Origin: Gordonia terrae
GTDB taxonomy: Bacteria > Actinomycetota > Actinomycetes > Mycobacteriales > Mycobacteriaceae
Reading direction: 5' to 3'
DNA: 64,000 bases
Assembly (NCBI RefSeq): GCF_001698225.1
Contig: NZ_CP016594.1
Location: 5,022,001 to 5,086,000, forward strand
In this document: positions 45,659-54,847 of the stretch, piece by piece
Numbering within the stretch: the stretch's first letter is position 1
How the letters are laid out: every line of letters begins with the position of its first letter
Translations under genes and position numbers: made by a program
The notes under the pieces: generated by a model
The model's database searches: none
What the model saw: the letters and a program-made list of their open reading frames with translations, nothing else
What the model was told of the DNA's origin: nothing

Positions 45659-46912
45659 GTGAGTAGGCCCCATGTTTCGCACCTCAACCAGAACCTCAAG
45701 CCGCTCGAGCAGTCGCTCAAGCTGCAGAACGTGTGCTACGAGATCCGTGGACCCGTCCATGCGCACGCGCAGCGGCTCGAGGCGGAGGGCCATCGAATCC
45801 TCAAGCTGAACATCGGCAACCCGGCGCTGTTCGGTTTCGAGGCCCCCGACGTGATCATGCGCGACATGATCCACGCCCTCCCCTACGCGCAGGGCTACTC
45901 CGAGTCCGCCGGCGTCCTGTCCGCACGCCGTGCCGTGGTGACCCGCTACGAGCTCATCCCCGACTTCCCGTACTTCGACGTCGACGACGTCATCCTGGGC
46001 AACGGCGTCTCCGAGCTCATCACCATGACGATGCAGGCGCTGCTCAACGACGGCGACGAGGTCCTGATCCCGGCACCCGACTACCCGCTGTGGACCGCGA
46101 TGACCTCGCTGTCCGGCGGGCAGCCCGTGCACTACCGCTGCGACGAGGAGAACGGGTGGAACCCCGACGTCGCCGACATCGCCGCGAAGATCACCGACCG
46201 CACCAAGGCGATCGTCATCATCAACCCGAACAATCCGACCGGGGCGGTCTACTCACGCGAGGTCCTCGAGCAACTCGTCGAACTCGCCCGCGAGCACTCG
46301 CTCCTCATCCTCGCCGACGAGATCTACGACAAGATCATCTACGACGACGCCGAGCACGTGAACGTGGCCTCGTTGGCGCCGGATCTGTTGTGCCTCACCT
46401 TCAACGGCCTGTCGAAGGCCTACCGCGTCTGCGGCTACCGCGCCGGGTGGGTCGTGATGACCGGACCCAAGGACCACGCGCGCGGGTTCATCGAGGGCAT
46501 GGGCATCCTGGCTTCGACGCGCCTGTGCGCCAACGTGCCGGGCCAGCACGCGATCCAGGTGGCGCTCGGCGGTTACCAGTCCATCGAGGCGCTCGTCTCC
46601 CCCGGCGGCCGGCTGTACGAACAGCGCAACGTCACCTGGGAAAAGCTGAACGAGATCCCCGGGGTCAGCTGCGTCAAACCCAAGGGCGCGCTGTACGCCT
46701 TCCCGCGCCTCGATCCCGAGATCTACGAGATCCACAACGACGAACTGTTCGTCCAGGACCTGCTGCTGCAGGAGAAGATCCTCGTCGTCCAGGGGACGGG
46801 GTTCAACCTCGACGACCACAATCACTTCCGCATCGTCACGCTGCCGTGGTCCCGGGATCTGACCGAGGCCGTGGAGCGTATCGGCAACTTCCTGTCGTCG
46901 TATCGGCAGTGA
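45659..46912 (+). CDS. alaA: Alanine/aspartate-type aminotransferase (AlaA-like, Rv0337c homolog)
   Basis: 417 residues from GTG 45659. PLP fold type I: INPNNPTGAVYSREVLEQL (about 182-200), ADEIYDKIIYDD and FNGLSKAYRVCGYRAGW with the Schiff-base Lys at about 253. RGPVHAHAQRLEAEGHRILKLNIGNP near the N-terminus is typical of AlaA. It interconverts alanine/pyruvate with glutamate/2-oxoglutarate. Open frame extends upstream, but the conserved part begins close to 45659. A hairpin terminator follows. Confidence 0.9.
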   Translation: MSRPHVSHLNQNLKPLEQSLKLQNVCYEIRGPVHAHAQRLEAEGHRILKLNIGNPALFGFEAPDVIMRDMIHALPYAQGYSESAGVLSARRAVVTRYELIPDFPYFDVDDVILGNGVSELITMTMQALLNDGDEVLIPAPDYPLWTAMTSLSGGQPVHYRCDEENGWNPDVADIAAKITDRTKAIVIINPNNPTGAVYSREVLEQLVELAREHSLLILADEIYDKIIYDDAEHVNVASLAPDLLCLTFNGLSKAYRVCGYRAGWVVMTGPKDHARGFIEGMGILASTRLCANVPGQHAIQVALGGYQSIEALVSPGGRLYEQRNVTWEKLNEIPGVSCVKPKGALYAFPRLDPEIYEIHNDELFVQDLLLQEKILVVQGTGFNLDDHNHFRIVTLPWSRDLTEAVERIGNFLSSYRQ

Positions 46913-46942
46913 TCCCGCGGACTCCCGCGAGAACCCCCAGGT

Positions 46943-46970
46943 GAGGGCCCGGTCATCCGACCGGGCCCTC
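46943..46970 (+). terminator. Hairpin terminator after alaA
   Basis: 12-bp perfect stem GAGGGCCCGGTC/GACCGGGCCCTC with the loop ATCC, 31 bases after the stop. Confidence 0.8.
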
Positions 46971-47052
46971 AGTGCATCTCCGGGTCTGGACATTTGTGTA
47001 ACCGTTGGTAACGTGTACCTCCATCGGCGCAGCACACACAACGAGGTGACAG

Positions 47053-48840
47053 ATGTCTGGACAGGCGATCCGACGACCCGAGTGGCGTCCGGGGAGTGTC
47101 AGCAACAACGGGATCCGGCTGGCGACCTACGAGCTGGGCGATCCGTCGAAACCGACGGTGCTGCTGGTGCACGGTTGGCCCGACAGCCACCACCTGTGGA
47201 CCCATGTCGCACCTCAACTCGCGCAGGACCACCACGTTGTGGCCTACGACTGCCGCGGCTTCGGCGACAGTGACCACCCCGACGGAGACGATGCCTACCG
47301 GCTCAGCGAGCTGGCTGACGACCTGTTCGCGGTCGTCGACGCAATCAGCCCGGAACGACCGGTGCACGTCGTCGCGCACGACTGGGGGTCGGTGACCGGG
47401 TGGGAAGCCGTCGCGCGTCCGGATGCCACCGCGCGCATCGCCTCGTTCGTGTCGATTTCCGGACCAAACCTCGATCAGCTCGGTGCCTGGGCGCGTGACA
47501 ATCTCTCCCGGCCGACGCCTCGCCGACTGGCCCTGAGCCTCGCCCAAGGTGGCTCGTCGGCGTACACCGCGTTCTTCCAGCTGCCGGTCCTACCGAAGCT
47601 CTTCTTCCGGATCGCTGGCTCGGAACGTCTGTGGCGGGAGTTCCTGCACCGAGTCGAGGGCACCCCTCGCGAGAACGCAACCTTCCAGCCGAACCTCCGC
47701 ACGGACATGATCTCGGGTCTTCGTCTGTACCGCGCCAACATCCGCGCCAAGCTCGGCAACCCGAACCCCCGGCCGACCTCGGTTCCCGTGCTCGAGGTGA
47801 TCAACGAACGCGACATCGCCCTACGACCCGCGATCTTCGACGACACTCACCTCTACGCAAAACGCCTGTGGCGGAGACGAACTCCGACCGGACACTGGCT
47901 ACCGCTCACGCGGCCGGACTACGTCGCCGCACTGGCCCGCGAATTCGTCGCCGAGCAGTCGGCAAACGCGACACTCGAGCACCCATCGAAATTCGCCCGC
48001 ACTCGCGTCGTCGGGCCACCCAACAGACTCACCGGCCGGCTCGCCGTGATCACCGGCGCCGGTAGCGGTATCGGACGCGAGACCGCCTACGCGCTTGCCG
48101 AGCGCAGCTGTGAGCTGATCCTCGCCGACCTCGACCTCGAGGCCGCGGAAGAGACCGCCAGAGAGACAAAGCGATTCGGCGCACAAGCGACTGCATACCA
48201 GCTCGACGTGTCGGACACCGCCGAATTCGCAGCGTTCGCCGCTCGCGTCCGGGAGGCCCACGGCGTCCCCGACATCGTGGTCAACAACGCCGGAATCGGT
48301 TTGGCCGGCGGGGTGTTGGCGGCCACCGACGAGCAGGTCGACCGGCTCCTCGACGTCAACCTGCGCGGCGTCGTCACCGGCAGCCGGGAATTCGGCCGTC
48401 AGATGGTCGAGCGCGGGGTCGGCGGGCACATCGTCAACATCGCATCGGCCGCGGCGTTCACGCCGTCGCGCAGCCTCGGCCTGTACTCGGCGTCGAAGGC
48501 GGGTGTACTCCTCTTCTCCGAGTCGCTCCGCGCCGAGCTCGCCGAACACCGCATCGGCGTCAGCGCGATCTGTCCCGGACTCGTCGACACCAACATCGTC
48601 TCGTCGACCCCGATCGCCGGTCTCGACGCCGACGCCGAACAGTCCCAACGGGATCGACTCGACCGGTTCTACCAGCGCCGCGGATTCACCCCCGACCGGG
48701 TCGCGAGCGAGATCGTCGCCGCGATCGAACGCAACAAGGCGGTGGTGCCGGTGACCGTGGAAGCGAAGGTGGGATACCGGATCTATCGCTTCGCGCCGTG
48801 GCTGTCGCGCATCGGCGCCCGCCAGAAGGTCACGGGGTGA
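47053..48840 (+). CDS. ephD: EphD-type fusion: alpha/beta (epoxide) hydrolase plus SDR
   Basis: 595 residues. N-terminal epoxide-hydrolase-like half (about 1-310): LLVHGWPDS oxyanion loop, nucleophile Asp in VAHDWGS at about 110, His in TGHWLPL at about 281. C-terminal SDR half (about 322-595): VITGAGSGIGRETA, VNNAGIG, YSASK. This is the domain order of M. tuberculosis EphD (Rv2214c), which is tied to mycolic acid modification. GAGGTGACAG precedes ATG. Two further redox genes follow: the next overlaps or nearly touches its stop. Confidence 0.9.
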   Translation: MSGQAIRRPEWRPGSVSNNGIRLATYELGDPSKPTVLLVHGWPDSHHLWTHVAPQLAQDHHVVAYDCRGFGDSDHPDGDDAYRLSELADDLFAVVDAISPERPVHVVAHDWGSVTGWEAVARPDATARIASFVSISGPNLDQLGAWARDNLSRPTPRRLALSLAQGGSSAYTAFFQLPVLPKLFFRIAGSERLWREFLHRVEGTPRENATFQPNLRTDMISGLRLYRANIRAKLGNPNPRPTSVPVLEVINERDIALRPAIFDDTHLYAKRLWRRRTPTGHWLPLTRPDYVAALAREFVAEQSANATLEHPSKFARTRVVGPPNRLTGRLAVITGAGSGIGRETAYALAERSCELILADLDLEAAEETARETKRFGAQATAYQLDVSDTAEFAAFAARVREAHGVPDIVVNNAGIGLAGGVLAATDEQVDRLLDVNLRGVVTGSREFGRQMVERGVGGHIVNIASAAAFTPSRSLGLYSASKAGVLLFSESLRAELAEHRIGVSAICPGLVDTNIVSSTPIAGLDADAEQSQRDRLDRFYQRRGFTPDRVASEIVAAIERNKAVVPVTVEAKVGYRIYRFAPWLSRIGARQKVTG

Positions 48841-48845
48841 ACGAC

Positions 48846-49751
48846 ATGACACACACCGACGATCACGCACACGGCGACGGCACTTCGGCCGATCCGGGAC
48901 CCGTGGAGCTGCACGCCCGCAACGTCGCGTTCGACTGGGACGACGTCCCACTGCACTGGATCCCCGGCCACCCGGTCGCGTCGAACTTCATCAGCGTGCT
49001 CAATCTCCTGCTCCCCGAGGGCGAGCGGTGGTTCGTGCAGACCTACAACGAGGCCCTGCCGCTGGTCGCCGACGACGAACTCGCCTCTCGGATGCGAGGA
49101 TTCATCGGCCAGGAGGCGATGCACGCCGAGGCGCACGACCACGTCCTGTGGGAGTTCCTCGATCACCACGGCATCGACCCGCGGCCCTACCAGCTCCAGA
49201 TGGAGTGGATCTTCCGCAAGGTGCTCGGCCCGCTCGACACCGGCAGCCAGGCTGCTCGCGACAAACACCTCGTCGAACGCCTCTGGCTCATCGCGGCGTT
49301 GGAGCACTACACGGCCATCCTCGGCGACTTCGCGCTGAACAACACCTGGACCCGGCTCGGGGCACACCCCACGATGGCCGACCTGTTCATGTGGCACGGG
49401 GCCGAAGAGGTGGAGCACCGCGCGGTGGCACACGATGTCGCCGCGTACTTCGGCGACGGATATCTCCGACGCGGACGTGCGATGTTCGTGGTGCTGCCGA
49501 TCCTGCTGATCCTGATCCAGCGGGGCTACCGCTTCATCATGGGCCAGGACAGGTCGTTGTCGTACAACTACTTCCAGAAGACGTGGCACTACCACCGCGG
49601 GGTGCGGGCCGGCGTGCTCCCGAAGATGCGGACGATCGTCTTCGCCACCTTCAGCTACTTCCGGCCCGGGTTCCGACCGGAGGACATCGGCAGTACCGCA
49701 CAGGCCGTCGCCTACCTCGCCAGCTCGCCCGCCGCGCGCAACGCGGCGTGA
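48846..49751 (+). CDS. Metal-dependent hydrolase-family protein (PF10118, di-iron-like)
   Basis: 301 residues. Two helices carry conserved metal ligands: FIGQEAMHAEAHDHVLWEF (about 89-107) and WHGAEEVEHRAVAHDV (about 183-198), the E...ExxH pattern of ferritin-like di-iron proteins. A hydrophobic segment lies near 218-236. The family is labelled metal-dependent hydrolase, but the enzyme activity is not well defined. ATG 48846 lies 5 bp after the ephD stop; an in-frame GTG at 48837 would overlap it. The following ferredoxin reductase-like gene could supply electrons. Confidence 0.82.
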   Translation: MTHTDDHAHGDGTSADPGPVELHARNVAFDWDDVPLHWIPGHPVASNFISVLNLLLPEGERWFVQTYNEALPLVADDELASRMRGFIGQEAMHAEAHDHVLWEFLDHHGIDPRPYQLQMEWIFRKVLGPLDTGSQAARDKHLVERLWLIAALEHYTAILGDFALNNTWTRLGAHPTMADLFMWHGAEEVEHRAVAHDVAAYFGDGYLRRGRAMFVVLPILLILIQRGYRFIMGQDRSLSYNYFQKTWHYHRGVRAGVLPKMRTIVFATFSYFRPGFRPEDIGSTAQAVAYLASSPAARNAA

Positions 49752-49773
49752 TCACGGGCCGAGGGAGACCGTC

Positions 49774-50898
49774 ATGAACCAACGCGCACATCCGCATTCG
49801 ACGACGCTGACCGAGCCGCCGCCGCACCTGCACGGTCGCTGGCGACACGATCCACTGCTCACGGTCGGGACCATGGTGTTCCGGGCGTGGTGGCCGGTGT
49901 GGCGGCCGCTGTCACCGCTGCACCCCGGCGCGGTCAGCGACGGGACCACGCGGGTTCGGATCGTCGGACGCGAGGTGGTCGCGCGCGACGAGAACGTCAT
50001 CGCGCTCACCCTCGCCGCCGCGGACGATGGCGCGCTACCGAACTGGCACGCCGGGGCGCACATCGATCTGCTGTTGCCGTCGGGACGCATGCGGGAGTAC
50101 TCGCTGTGCGGTGACACCGCGGATCGGGAGCACTACCGGATCGCGGTGCGCCGGATTCCCGACGGCGGTGGCGGTTCGGTCGAGGTCCACGACTCGTTGC
50201 GTATCGGCGACGTCTTCTCGATCAAGGGTCCCCGCAACGCCTTTCCGTTCGCGGTCCCCGGCCACGGATCACCTGCGCGCCGAATCCGCTTCGTCGCAGC
50301 CGGCATCGGCATCACCCCGATCCTGCCGATGCTCGCCACGGCCGAACGCTTCGGGCTGGACTGGTCGATGATCTACACCGGCCGCACCGCCGAGTCGATC
50401 CCGTTCCTCGACGAGGTGGCAGCGTTCGGCGACCGCGTCACCATCCGGACCGACGACGTCCACGGACTGCCGAGCATGGCCGATCTGGTCGGTCCCGTCG
50501 ACGCCCCCGCCGACCTCGCCGTCTACTGTTGCGGCCCGGTTCCCATGCTGGAGGGGCTTCGCCGTCATCTCGCGACACGCGCCGACATCGAGCTGCACTA
50601 CGAGCGGTTCAGCCCGCCACCGGTGGAGAACGGCTCCGAGTTCACGGTGACGCTGGCCTCGACCGGTCAGGAGATCCCGGTCGCCGCAGACGAATCGGCG
50701 CTCGCCGCGATCCGCCGAGTGGTGCCGTCGGTACCGTACTCGTGCCGGCAGGGATTCTGCGGCACCTGCAAGGTCAGGACGCTGTCCGGCGAGGTTGACC
50801 ACCGCGACAACATCCTGACCGAGCCCGAGCGCGCGGCCGGGACCATGCTGACCTGCGTCTCACGCAGTCCCGGCGGGAACCTCACCCTCGATCTCTGA
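49774..50898 (+). CDS. Phthalate-dioxygenase-reductase-like ferredoxin reductase
   Basis: 374 residues. FAD site MREYSLCGD (about 108), NAD site AAGIGITPILPML (about 175), and a C-terminal plant-type [2Fe-2S] domain CRQGFCGTCKV (C-x4-C-x2-C, about 324) with the last Cys in MLTCVS. FMN/FAD, NAD and Fe-S order is that of the PDR/VanB family. An extra N-terminal part of about 45 residues (HGRWRHDPLL..., WWPVWRPL) may touch the membrane. Third gene of the ephD operon; probable electron donor to the di-iron protein. Confidence 0.9.
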   Translation: MNQRAHPHSTTLTEPPPHLHGRWRHDPLLTVGTMVFRAWWPVWRPLSPLHPGAVSDGTTRVRIVGREVVARDENVIALTLAAADDGALPNWHAGAHIDLLLPSGRMREYSLCGDTADREHYRIAVRRIPDGGGGSVEVHDSLRIGDVFSIKGPRNAFPFAVPGHGSPARRIRFVAAGIGITPILPMLATAERFGLDWSMIYTGRTAESIPFLDEVAAFGDRVTIRTDDVHGLPSMADLVGPVDAPADLAVYCCGPVPMLEGLRRHLATRADIELHYERFSPPPVENGSEFTVTLASTGQEIPVAADESALAAIRRVVPSVPYSCRQGFCGTCKVRTLSGEVDHRDNILTEPERAAGTMLTCVSRSPGGNLTLDL

Positions 50899-50911
50899 GC
50901 CCTTCTGCTCA

Positions 50912-52567
50912 TCAGTCCCAAGGATGCGACCCCCTTCTGCTCCCTGAGGTGCGAGGAGCGTTAGCGACCAGTCCTTCTGCTCCCTGAGGTGCGAGGAGCG
51001 TTAGCGACGAGCCACGAAGGGCCCCGTCGCCGACTTCGTCGACAGCGGCCTGCGACCCGGTCCCACTGCCGCGCAACAGGAATGCTGCCGCGATGCCTGC
51101 CGTCGCGGTGATGGCGACCGCCGCCCAGACCGCGTTGTGCAAGCCGTCCATGAAGACCTGTTGAACCGCGACCTGAACCGCATCGCCCATCGCGCCCGGC
51201 AGGCGGTCTGCCACCTCGACACCGGCCATCACGGACTGCTGCGCCGCGTCGATCGCCTCGGCAGGCACGCCGCCACCCGACAGCCGTTCCCCGACACCGG
51301 CGACGTAGGCCGACGTCAGGATCGAACCGAGAACGGCCACACCGAGCGTTCCGCCGATCTCCCGCGTCGTGTCGTTGACCGCACTGCCCGCGCCGGCCTG
51401 CTCCGGACGCAGCGCGTCCATGATGAGCTGGGTGCACGGACCGGAGATGAACGCGAGACCCGCCGCCATCAGTGCCATCGACCACACGATGAGCTCCCAG
51501 TAACCGGAAGCGCGCGAGGAGATCTCGACGAGTGCGAATCCACCCGACATCAGGAACGCACCGATCACCGAGACGACCCTCGGCCCTACACGTTGCGACA
51601 GCGCCATCGCGACCGGCGACAGCGCCGCCATCACGATCGCGAACGGCAGGGTACGGATCCCGGCGGCCAGCGGCCCGTAACCCTTCACCGCCTGGAAGAA
51701 CTGGGTGATCAGGAAGATGAAGCCGAACAGTGCGAAGAACGCCACGCTGATCATCCCGGCCGCGGTCGCGAAACGCCGGTTGGCGAAGAGTCGCACATCG
51801 AGGATCGGATGCGCGATCCGGAGCTGCGTCGTGACGAACACGGCGAGGATCGCCAGCGCGACAACGACTCCGAGCACCGTGCGCACTTCGGCCCAGCCGA
51901 CATGCGGTGCCTCGATCAGGGTGAAGGTGAGCAGGCCCAGTCCGGCGACAGACAGCACGACGCCGACGGCGTCGAAGCGTGGCACCGCCAGCGGACGGGT
52001 GCCGGGAACGACGGCCAGGATCAGCACCAGGGCCAGCACACCGAACGGAATGTTCACCCAGAACACAGAAGTCCACGAGAAGTGTTCGAGCAGCCATCCG
52101 CCGAGGACCGGCCCGATGGCCACCGCCACCCCGGACACGGCCGCCCAGATCCCCACCGCCATCGCGCGTTCCCGCGCGTCGACGAAAATGGTGGTGATGA
52201 TCGCGAGCGTGGCCGGGAAGACCAGCGCCGCAAAGACTCCGAGACCGGCTCGGCTCGCGATGAGCTGCCCGATGTCCTGCGACGACGCCGCCAGCACCGA
52301 CACCCCCATGAACCCCACGATGCCGGCGAGGAGCATCCGTCGGTGCCCGAACCGGTCACCGAGGTAGCCGCCGGTCAGCAGCAGACCTGCGAAGACGAGG
52401 GTGTAGGCGTCGACGATCCACTGCAGGCCCGAGATCCCGGCGCCGAGGTCGCGAGCGAGCGTCGGGAGGGCCACGTTGACGATCGTGTTGTCGATCATGA
52501 CGAGTAGTTCGGCGAAGCTGAGGGCGCCGAGCGCCCACCAGCGGATGTGTGCGCGTTCTGTTCGCAT
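50912..52567 (-). CDS. MFS drug exporter, DHA2 family, C-terminus read out of repeats
   Basis: 551 residues, about 14 membrane segments. LLVMIDNTIVNVALPTLARDL, GDRFGHR and GPVLGGWLLEH are DHA2 motifs. The natural protein probably ends near the last helix (about residue 515). The final 40 residues are translated from two copies of intergenic repeat B (50933-51021), which has removed or replaced the original stop. It is divergent from a TetR gene over three operators and so is probably repressed by it. Confidence 0.88.
   Translation of the reverse strand: MRTERAHIRWWALGALSFAELLVMIDNTIVNVALPTLARDLGAGISGLQWIVDAYTLVFAGLLLTGGYLGDRFGHRRMLLAGIVGFMGVSVLAASSQDIGQLIASRAGLGVFAALVFPATLAIITTIFVDARERAMAVGIWAAVSGVAVAIGPVLGGWLLEHFSWTSVFWVNIPFGVLALVLILAVVPGTRPLAVPRFDAVGVVLSVAGLGLLTFTLIEAPHVGWAEVRTVLGVVVALAILAVFVTTQLRIAHPILDVRLFANRRFATAAGMISVAFFALFGFIFLITQFFQAVKGYGPLAAGIRTLPFAIVMAALSPVAMALSQRVGPRVVSVIGAFLMSGGFALVEISSRASGYWELIVWSMALMAAGLAFISGPCTQLIMDALRPEQAGAGSAVNDTTREIGGTLGVAVLGSILTSAYVAGVGERLSGGGVPAEAIDAAQQSVMAGVEVADRLPGAMGDAVQVAVQQVFMDGLHNAVWAAVAITATAGIAAAFLLRGSGTGSQAAVDEVGDGALRGSSLTLLAPQGAEGLVANAPRTSGSRRGSHPWD
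50933..51021. repeat. Intergenic repeat family B, tandem pair at 40-bp period
   Basis: Copy 1 (50933-50968) and copy 2 (50973-51008) agree over 36 bases. Copy 2 continues with GAGCCACGAAGGG, as in the inverted copy at 17440-17484. The pair lies inside the frame of the DHA2 exporter. Confidence 0.85.
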
Positions 52568-52625
52568 CGGATTCTCCTGATCAGGGCCGCTCGGGCGATC
52601 GTGCTGTCAGCCGGACGAGATTGGT

Positions 52626-52682
52626 TAGAACATTGTTCCATTGTTGTAGGACACTGTTCTAATCAAGAAGAACACTGTTCTA
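52626..52682. promoter_or_regulatory. Triple TetR operator array, exact 21-bp period
   Basis: TAGAACATTGTTCCA (52626-52640), TAGGACACTGTTCTA (52647-52661) and AAGAACACTGTTCTA (52668-52682), consensus AGAACANTGTTCT. Their starts differ by exactly 21 bp, two helical turns, so three dimers would align on one DNA face. The array ends 13 bases before the TetR ATG and covers the gap to the exporter. Confidence 0.85.
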
Positions 52683-52695
52683 GTAGGTTGTCAAC

Positions 52696-53283
52696 ATGTC
52701 CCCCGCGAAGCCCCGCACCCGCACCTCGGCCGCCGAGGTCCGTTCCGCCCTGCTCCGGGCCGGACGAACAATCCTCGAGCGGGACGGCGAGGCCGGGCTG
52801 ACGGTCCGTGCCGTCGCGGCCGAGGCACAGGTGGCCCCGATGGGGGTCTACAACCACTTCGACGGCCGCGACGGCCTACTCGACGCGCTGGTCACCGACG
52901 GGTTCGTCGAGTTCGGCCGCGCCATCGCAGCGACCGACGACGACCCGGTCGCCCGCCTCATGAACTCCGGTCGCTCCTACCGGGCGTTCGCGATCGCCAA
53001 TCCGGTGATCTACCGGTTGATGTTCTCCGCACAGTGCGCGCCGGAACCGGACGTCGCGCTGGACGCGTTCGCCGTCCTCGTCGACGTCATCCGATACGGC
53101 CAGGTGGCCGGGGTGATCATGGCCGGGGACCCGGCCGACCTGGCGATGCTGGCCTGGTCGGCCGTGCACGGCGCGGTGGGACTCGAACTCGCGAGCACCC
53201 ACCCGCCCCAGATCGACGCGACGGCGGGTTACGAGAAGGTCCTGACCTTCGTGGCGCGCGGGCTGTCCCCGCACCCGGGCTGA
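52696..53283 (+). CDS. TetR-family repressor of the DHA2 exporter
   Basis: 195 residues. HTH: LTVRAVAAEAQVAPMGVYNHFDGRDGLLDAL (about 36-65). The C-terminal ligand domain shows VIYRLMFS, GQVAGVI and an ALAWSAVHGAVGLEL-like helix (the TetR_C_13-type pattern WSAVHGAVGLE). Divergent from the exporter, with three operators in between, the standard self-regulated efflux arrangement. Its stop is 2 bp from the end of the convergent gene. Confidence 0.9.
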   Translation: MSPAKPRTRTSAAEVRSALLRAGRTILERDGEAGLTVRAVAAEAQVAPMGVYNHFDGRDGLLDALVTDGFVEFGRAIAATDDDPVARLMNSGRSYRAFAIANPVIYRLMFSAQCAPEPDVALDAFAVLVDVIRYGQVAGVIMAGDPADLAMLAWSAVHGAVGLELASTHPPQIDATAGYEKVLTFVARGLSPHPG

Positions 53284-53285
53284 CG

Positions 53286-54752
53286 TCAGGGCAGGACGAT
53301 CGGCGGCAGACCGGGGATCGGGATCGTCACACCGCCTGGCGCACGCGGGGTCCGCGACCGGGGACGAGGTCGGGGCGCCGACTCTGAGGAGGGCGTCGTC
53401 GTCTCGGGCGGCGGAGGCGTCGTGTACCGACGCGCGGGTTGCCGGGCCTCGGCAAGGATTGCGGGGTCGGCGAATTCGGGTTCGGTGGTCACGATCGTGC
53501 GCTGGGGAAGCGGCGCGGCGACGGCCGGGGCCGGCTCATCGTGTGCGACCGCCAATGCCGTGGCCACACCCACGACGGCCACCGCGCACAGCAGAGCGAT
53601 CCCCGCGAGCACACGCTTGCCCCCACGCCTCCGCCCGGCACCGACAGCTTGCGGGCCCGTCGTGGGAACGTCGACGAGTTGGAGCGGCCCGGTCGGCGCC
53701 GAATCGTCCGGCGGCGAATCCGATGCGGGAGCGGTGTCGACATCCCGTCCGATAAAAGGCGCAGCCACCGAGGGCGATCGGGTCGCCGACGATGATCCCG
53801 ACGCGGTGTCCGTCCCGTCGTGTGACGCGCCCCCGCCGTACGCCGGACCGCCATTCGGCGGGTCCTCGCGAATCGGTTGTCCGACTGCACCATACGTCGC
53901 CAGCGCCCCGAACGCCGTGGCCATCGGCGGCGGTGCGCGCTTCACCGCCTCGAAGATCGGGGGGTCGTGGGGTGGATCGTCGCCCTTGTCCGGGCGAACC
54001 GTTTCGTCCGGCGACGGGTTCGGCGTATGCGAGTCGGTCGTGTGCTCGCGTTCCGACGTGATGGCCGGCGCAGGCCAGACGGGGACACCGTCGCCGGCGC
54101 CCTCGTCGGGTTCGGCTGCGTGCCCGCCGGTCGCCACGGGCCGGATCGCGCTCCCCGCGGATTCGGCGTCGACAACGGGCACCGGGACCGCTCGCGCAAC
54201 GGCGTCCCGCAGTCCCGGCCAGGCACTCACGCGACCGGTGATGACGACTGCGGGGGCAGCCGCGCCGGCCACGGCCGCGCGGGCGAGTTCTTCGGCCCGC
54301 GCGGTGAGTGGGGCGCCGGCTTCGGCGACGTCGCGACGCGCCATCCGGAACAGCCTGATGTGGTCACGGCCCATCAGGAACGTGCCGTCGGAGTCGCGGA
54401 GCCGCTCGCGACCGCGCGTGACGAGGTCGAGGACCTCCTCGTGCCAGTCGCGCGAGGTCGGCGCGGCCACGCGCCCGACGCGGACGAGGTGCTCGGCGAT
54501 CACGTGATCGAGGGCGTCCAGGGTGAGACCGGAATCGGAGTAGGAATCGGCGACGGTCCCGCGGGCCGGGTCCATGCGTCCCACCGAGACACCTGCGCAC
54601 GGATCGAGATCGAACAGGACGATCTCGGCTGTGTCGGGGATTCCGCGGTCAGCCAGCTGGGCGCGCACGGAGTCGGCGACGACAGCGCTGACCGTGACCT
54701 CTGCCTGGGCAGACGTCGGTGTCACGGCCGGGTCGGCCACCGTGTCGGTCAT
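53286..54752 (-). CDS. Membrane protein with a partial Hsp70-like domain and proline-rich tail
   Basis: 488 residues. Residues 1-190 contain EIVLFDLDPCAGVSVGRMD and later AAPAVVITGRVSAWPGLRDAVA, similar to the second lobe of Hsp70-family ATPases (VVLVGGSSRIPALRD in true members). The phosphate-binding first lobe is missing, so ATPase activity is unlikely. A long disordered, Pro/Asp-rich part (about 200-370), one membrane helix (about 382-402) and a Pro/Thr-rich extracytoplasmic end follow. I do not recognise a specific family. The weak Hsp70 likeness is from eye comparison only. Confidence 0.65.
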   Translation of the reverse strand: MTDTVADPAVTPTSAQAEVTVSAVVADSVRAQLADRGIPDTAEIVLFDLDPCAGVSVGRMDPARGTVADSYSDSGLTLDALDHVIAEHLVRVGRVAAPTSRDWHEEVLDLVTRGRERLRDSDGTFLMGRDHIRLFRMARRDVAEAGAPLTARAEELARAAVAGAAAPAVVITGRVSAWPGLRDAVARAVPVPVVDAESAGSAIRPVATGGHAAEPDEGAGDGVPVWPAPAITSEREHTTDSHTPNPSPDETVRPDKGDDPPHDPPIFEAVKRAPPPMATAFGALATYGAVGQPIREDPPNGGPAYGGGASHDGTDTASGSSSATRSPSVAAPFIGRDVDTAPASDSPPDDSAPTGPLQLVDVPTTGPQAVGAGRRRGGKRVLAGIALLCAVAVVGVATALAVAHDEPAPAVAAPLPQRTIVTTEPEFADPAILAEARQPARRYTTPPPPETTTPSSESAPRPRPRSRTPRAPGGVTIPIPGLPPIVLP

Positions 54753-54847
54753 CTGGTCAGTTCCTGCACCTCACGTGCACCTCGCCGCAAGCCCCCACCG
54801 GCGAGAAGGTGCCCCCTGGACAGTCGCGAGACTCAACCTAGCACGAC

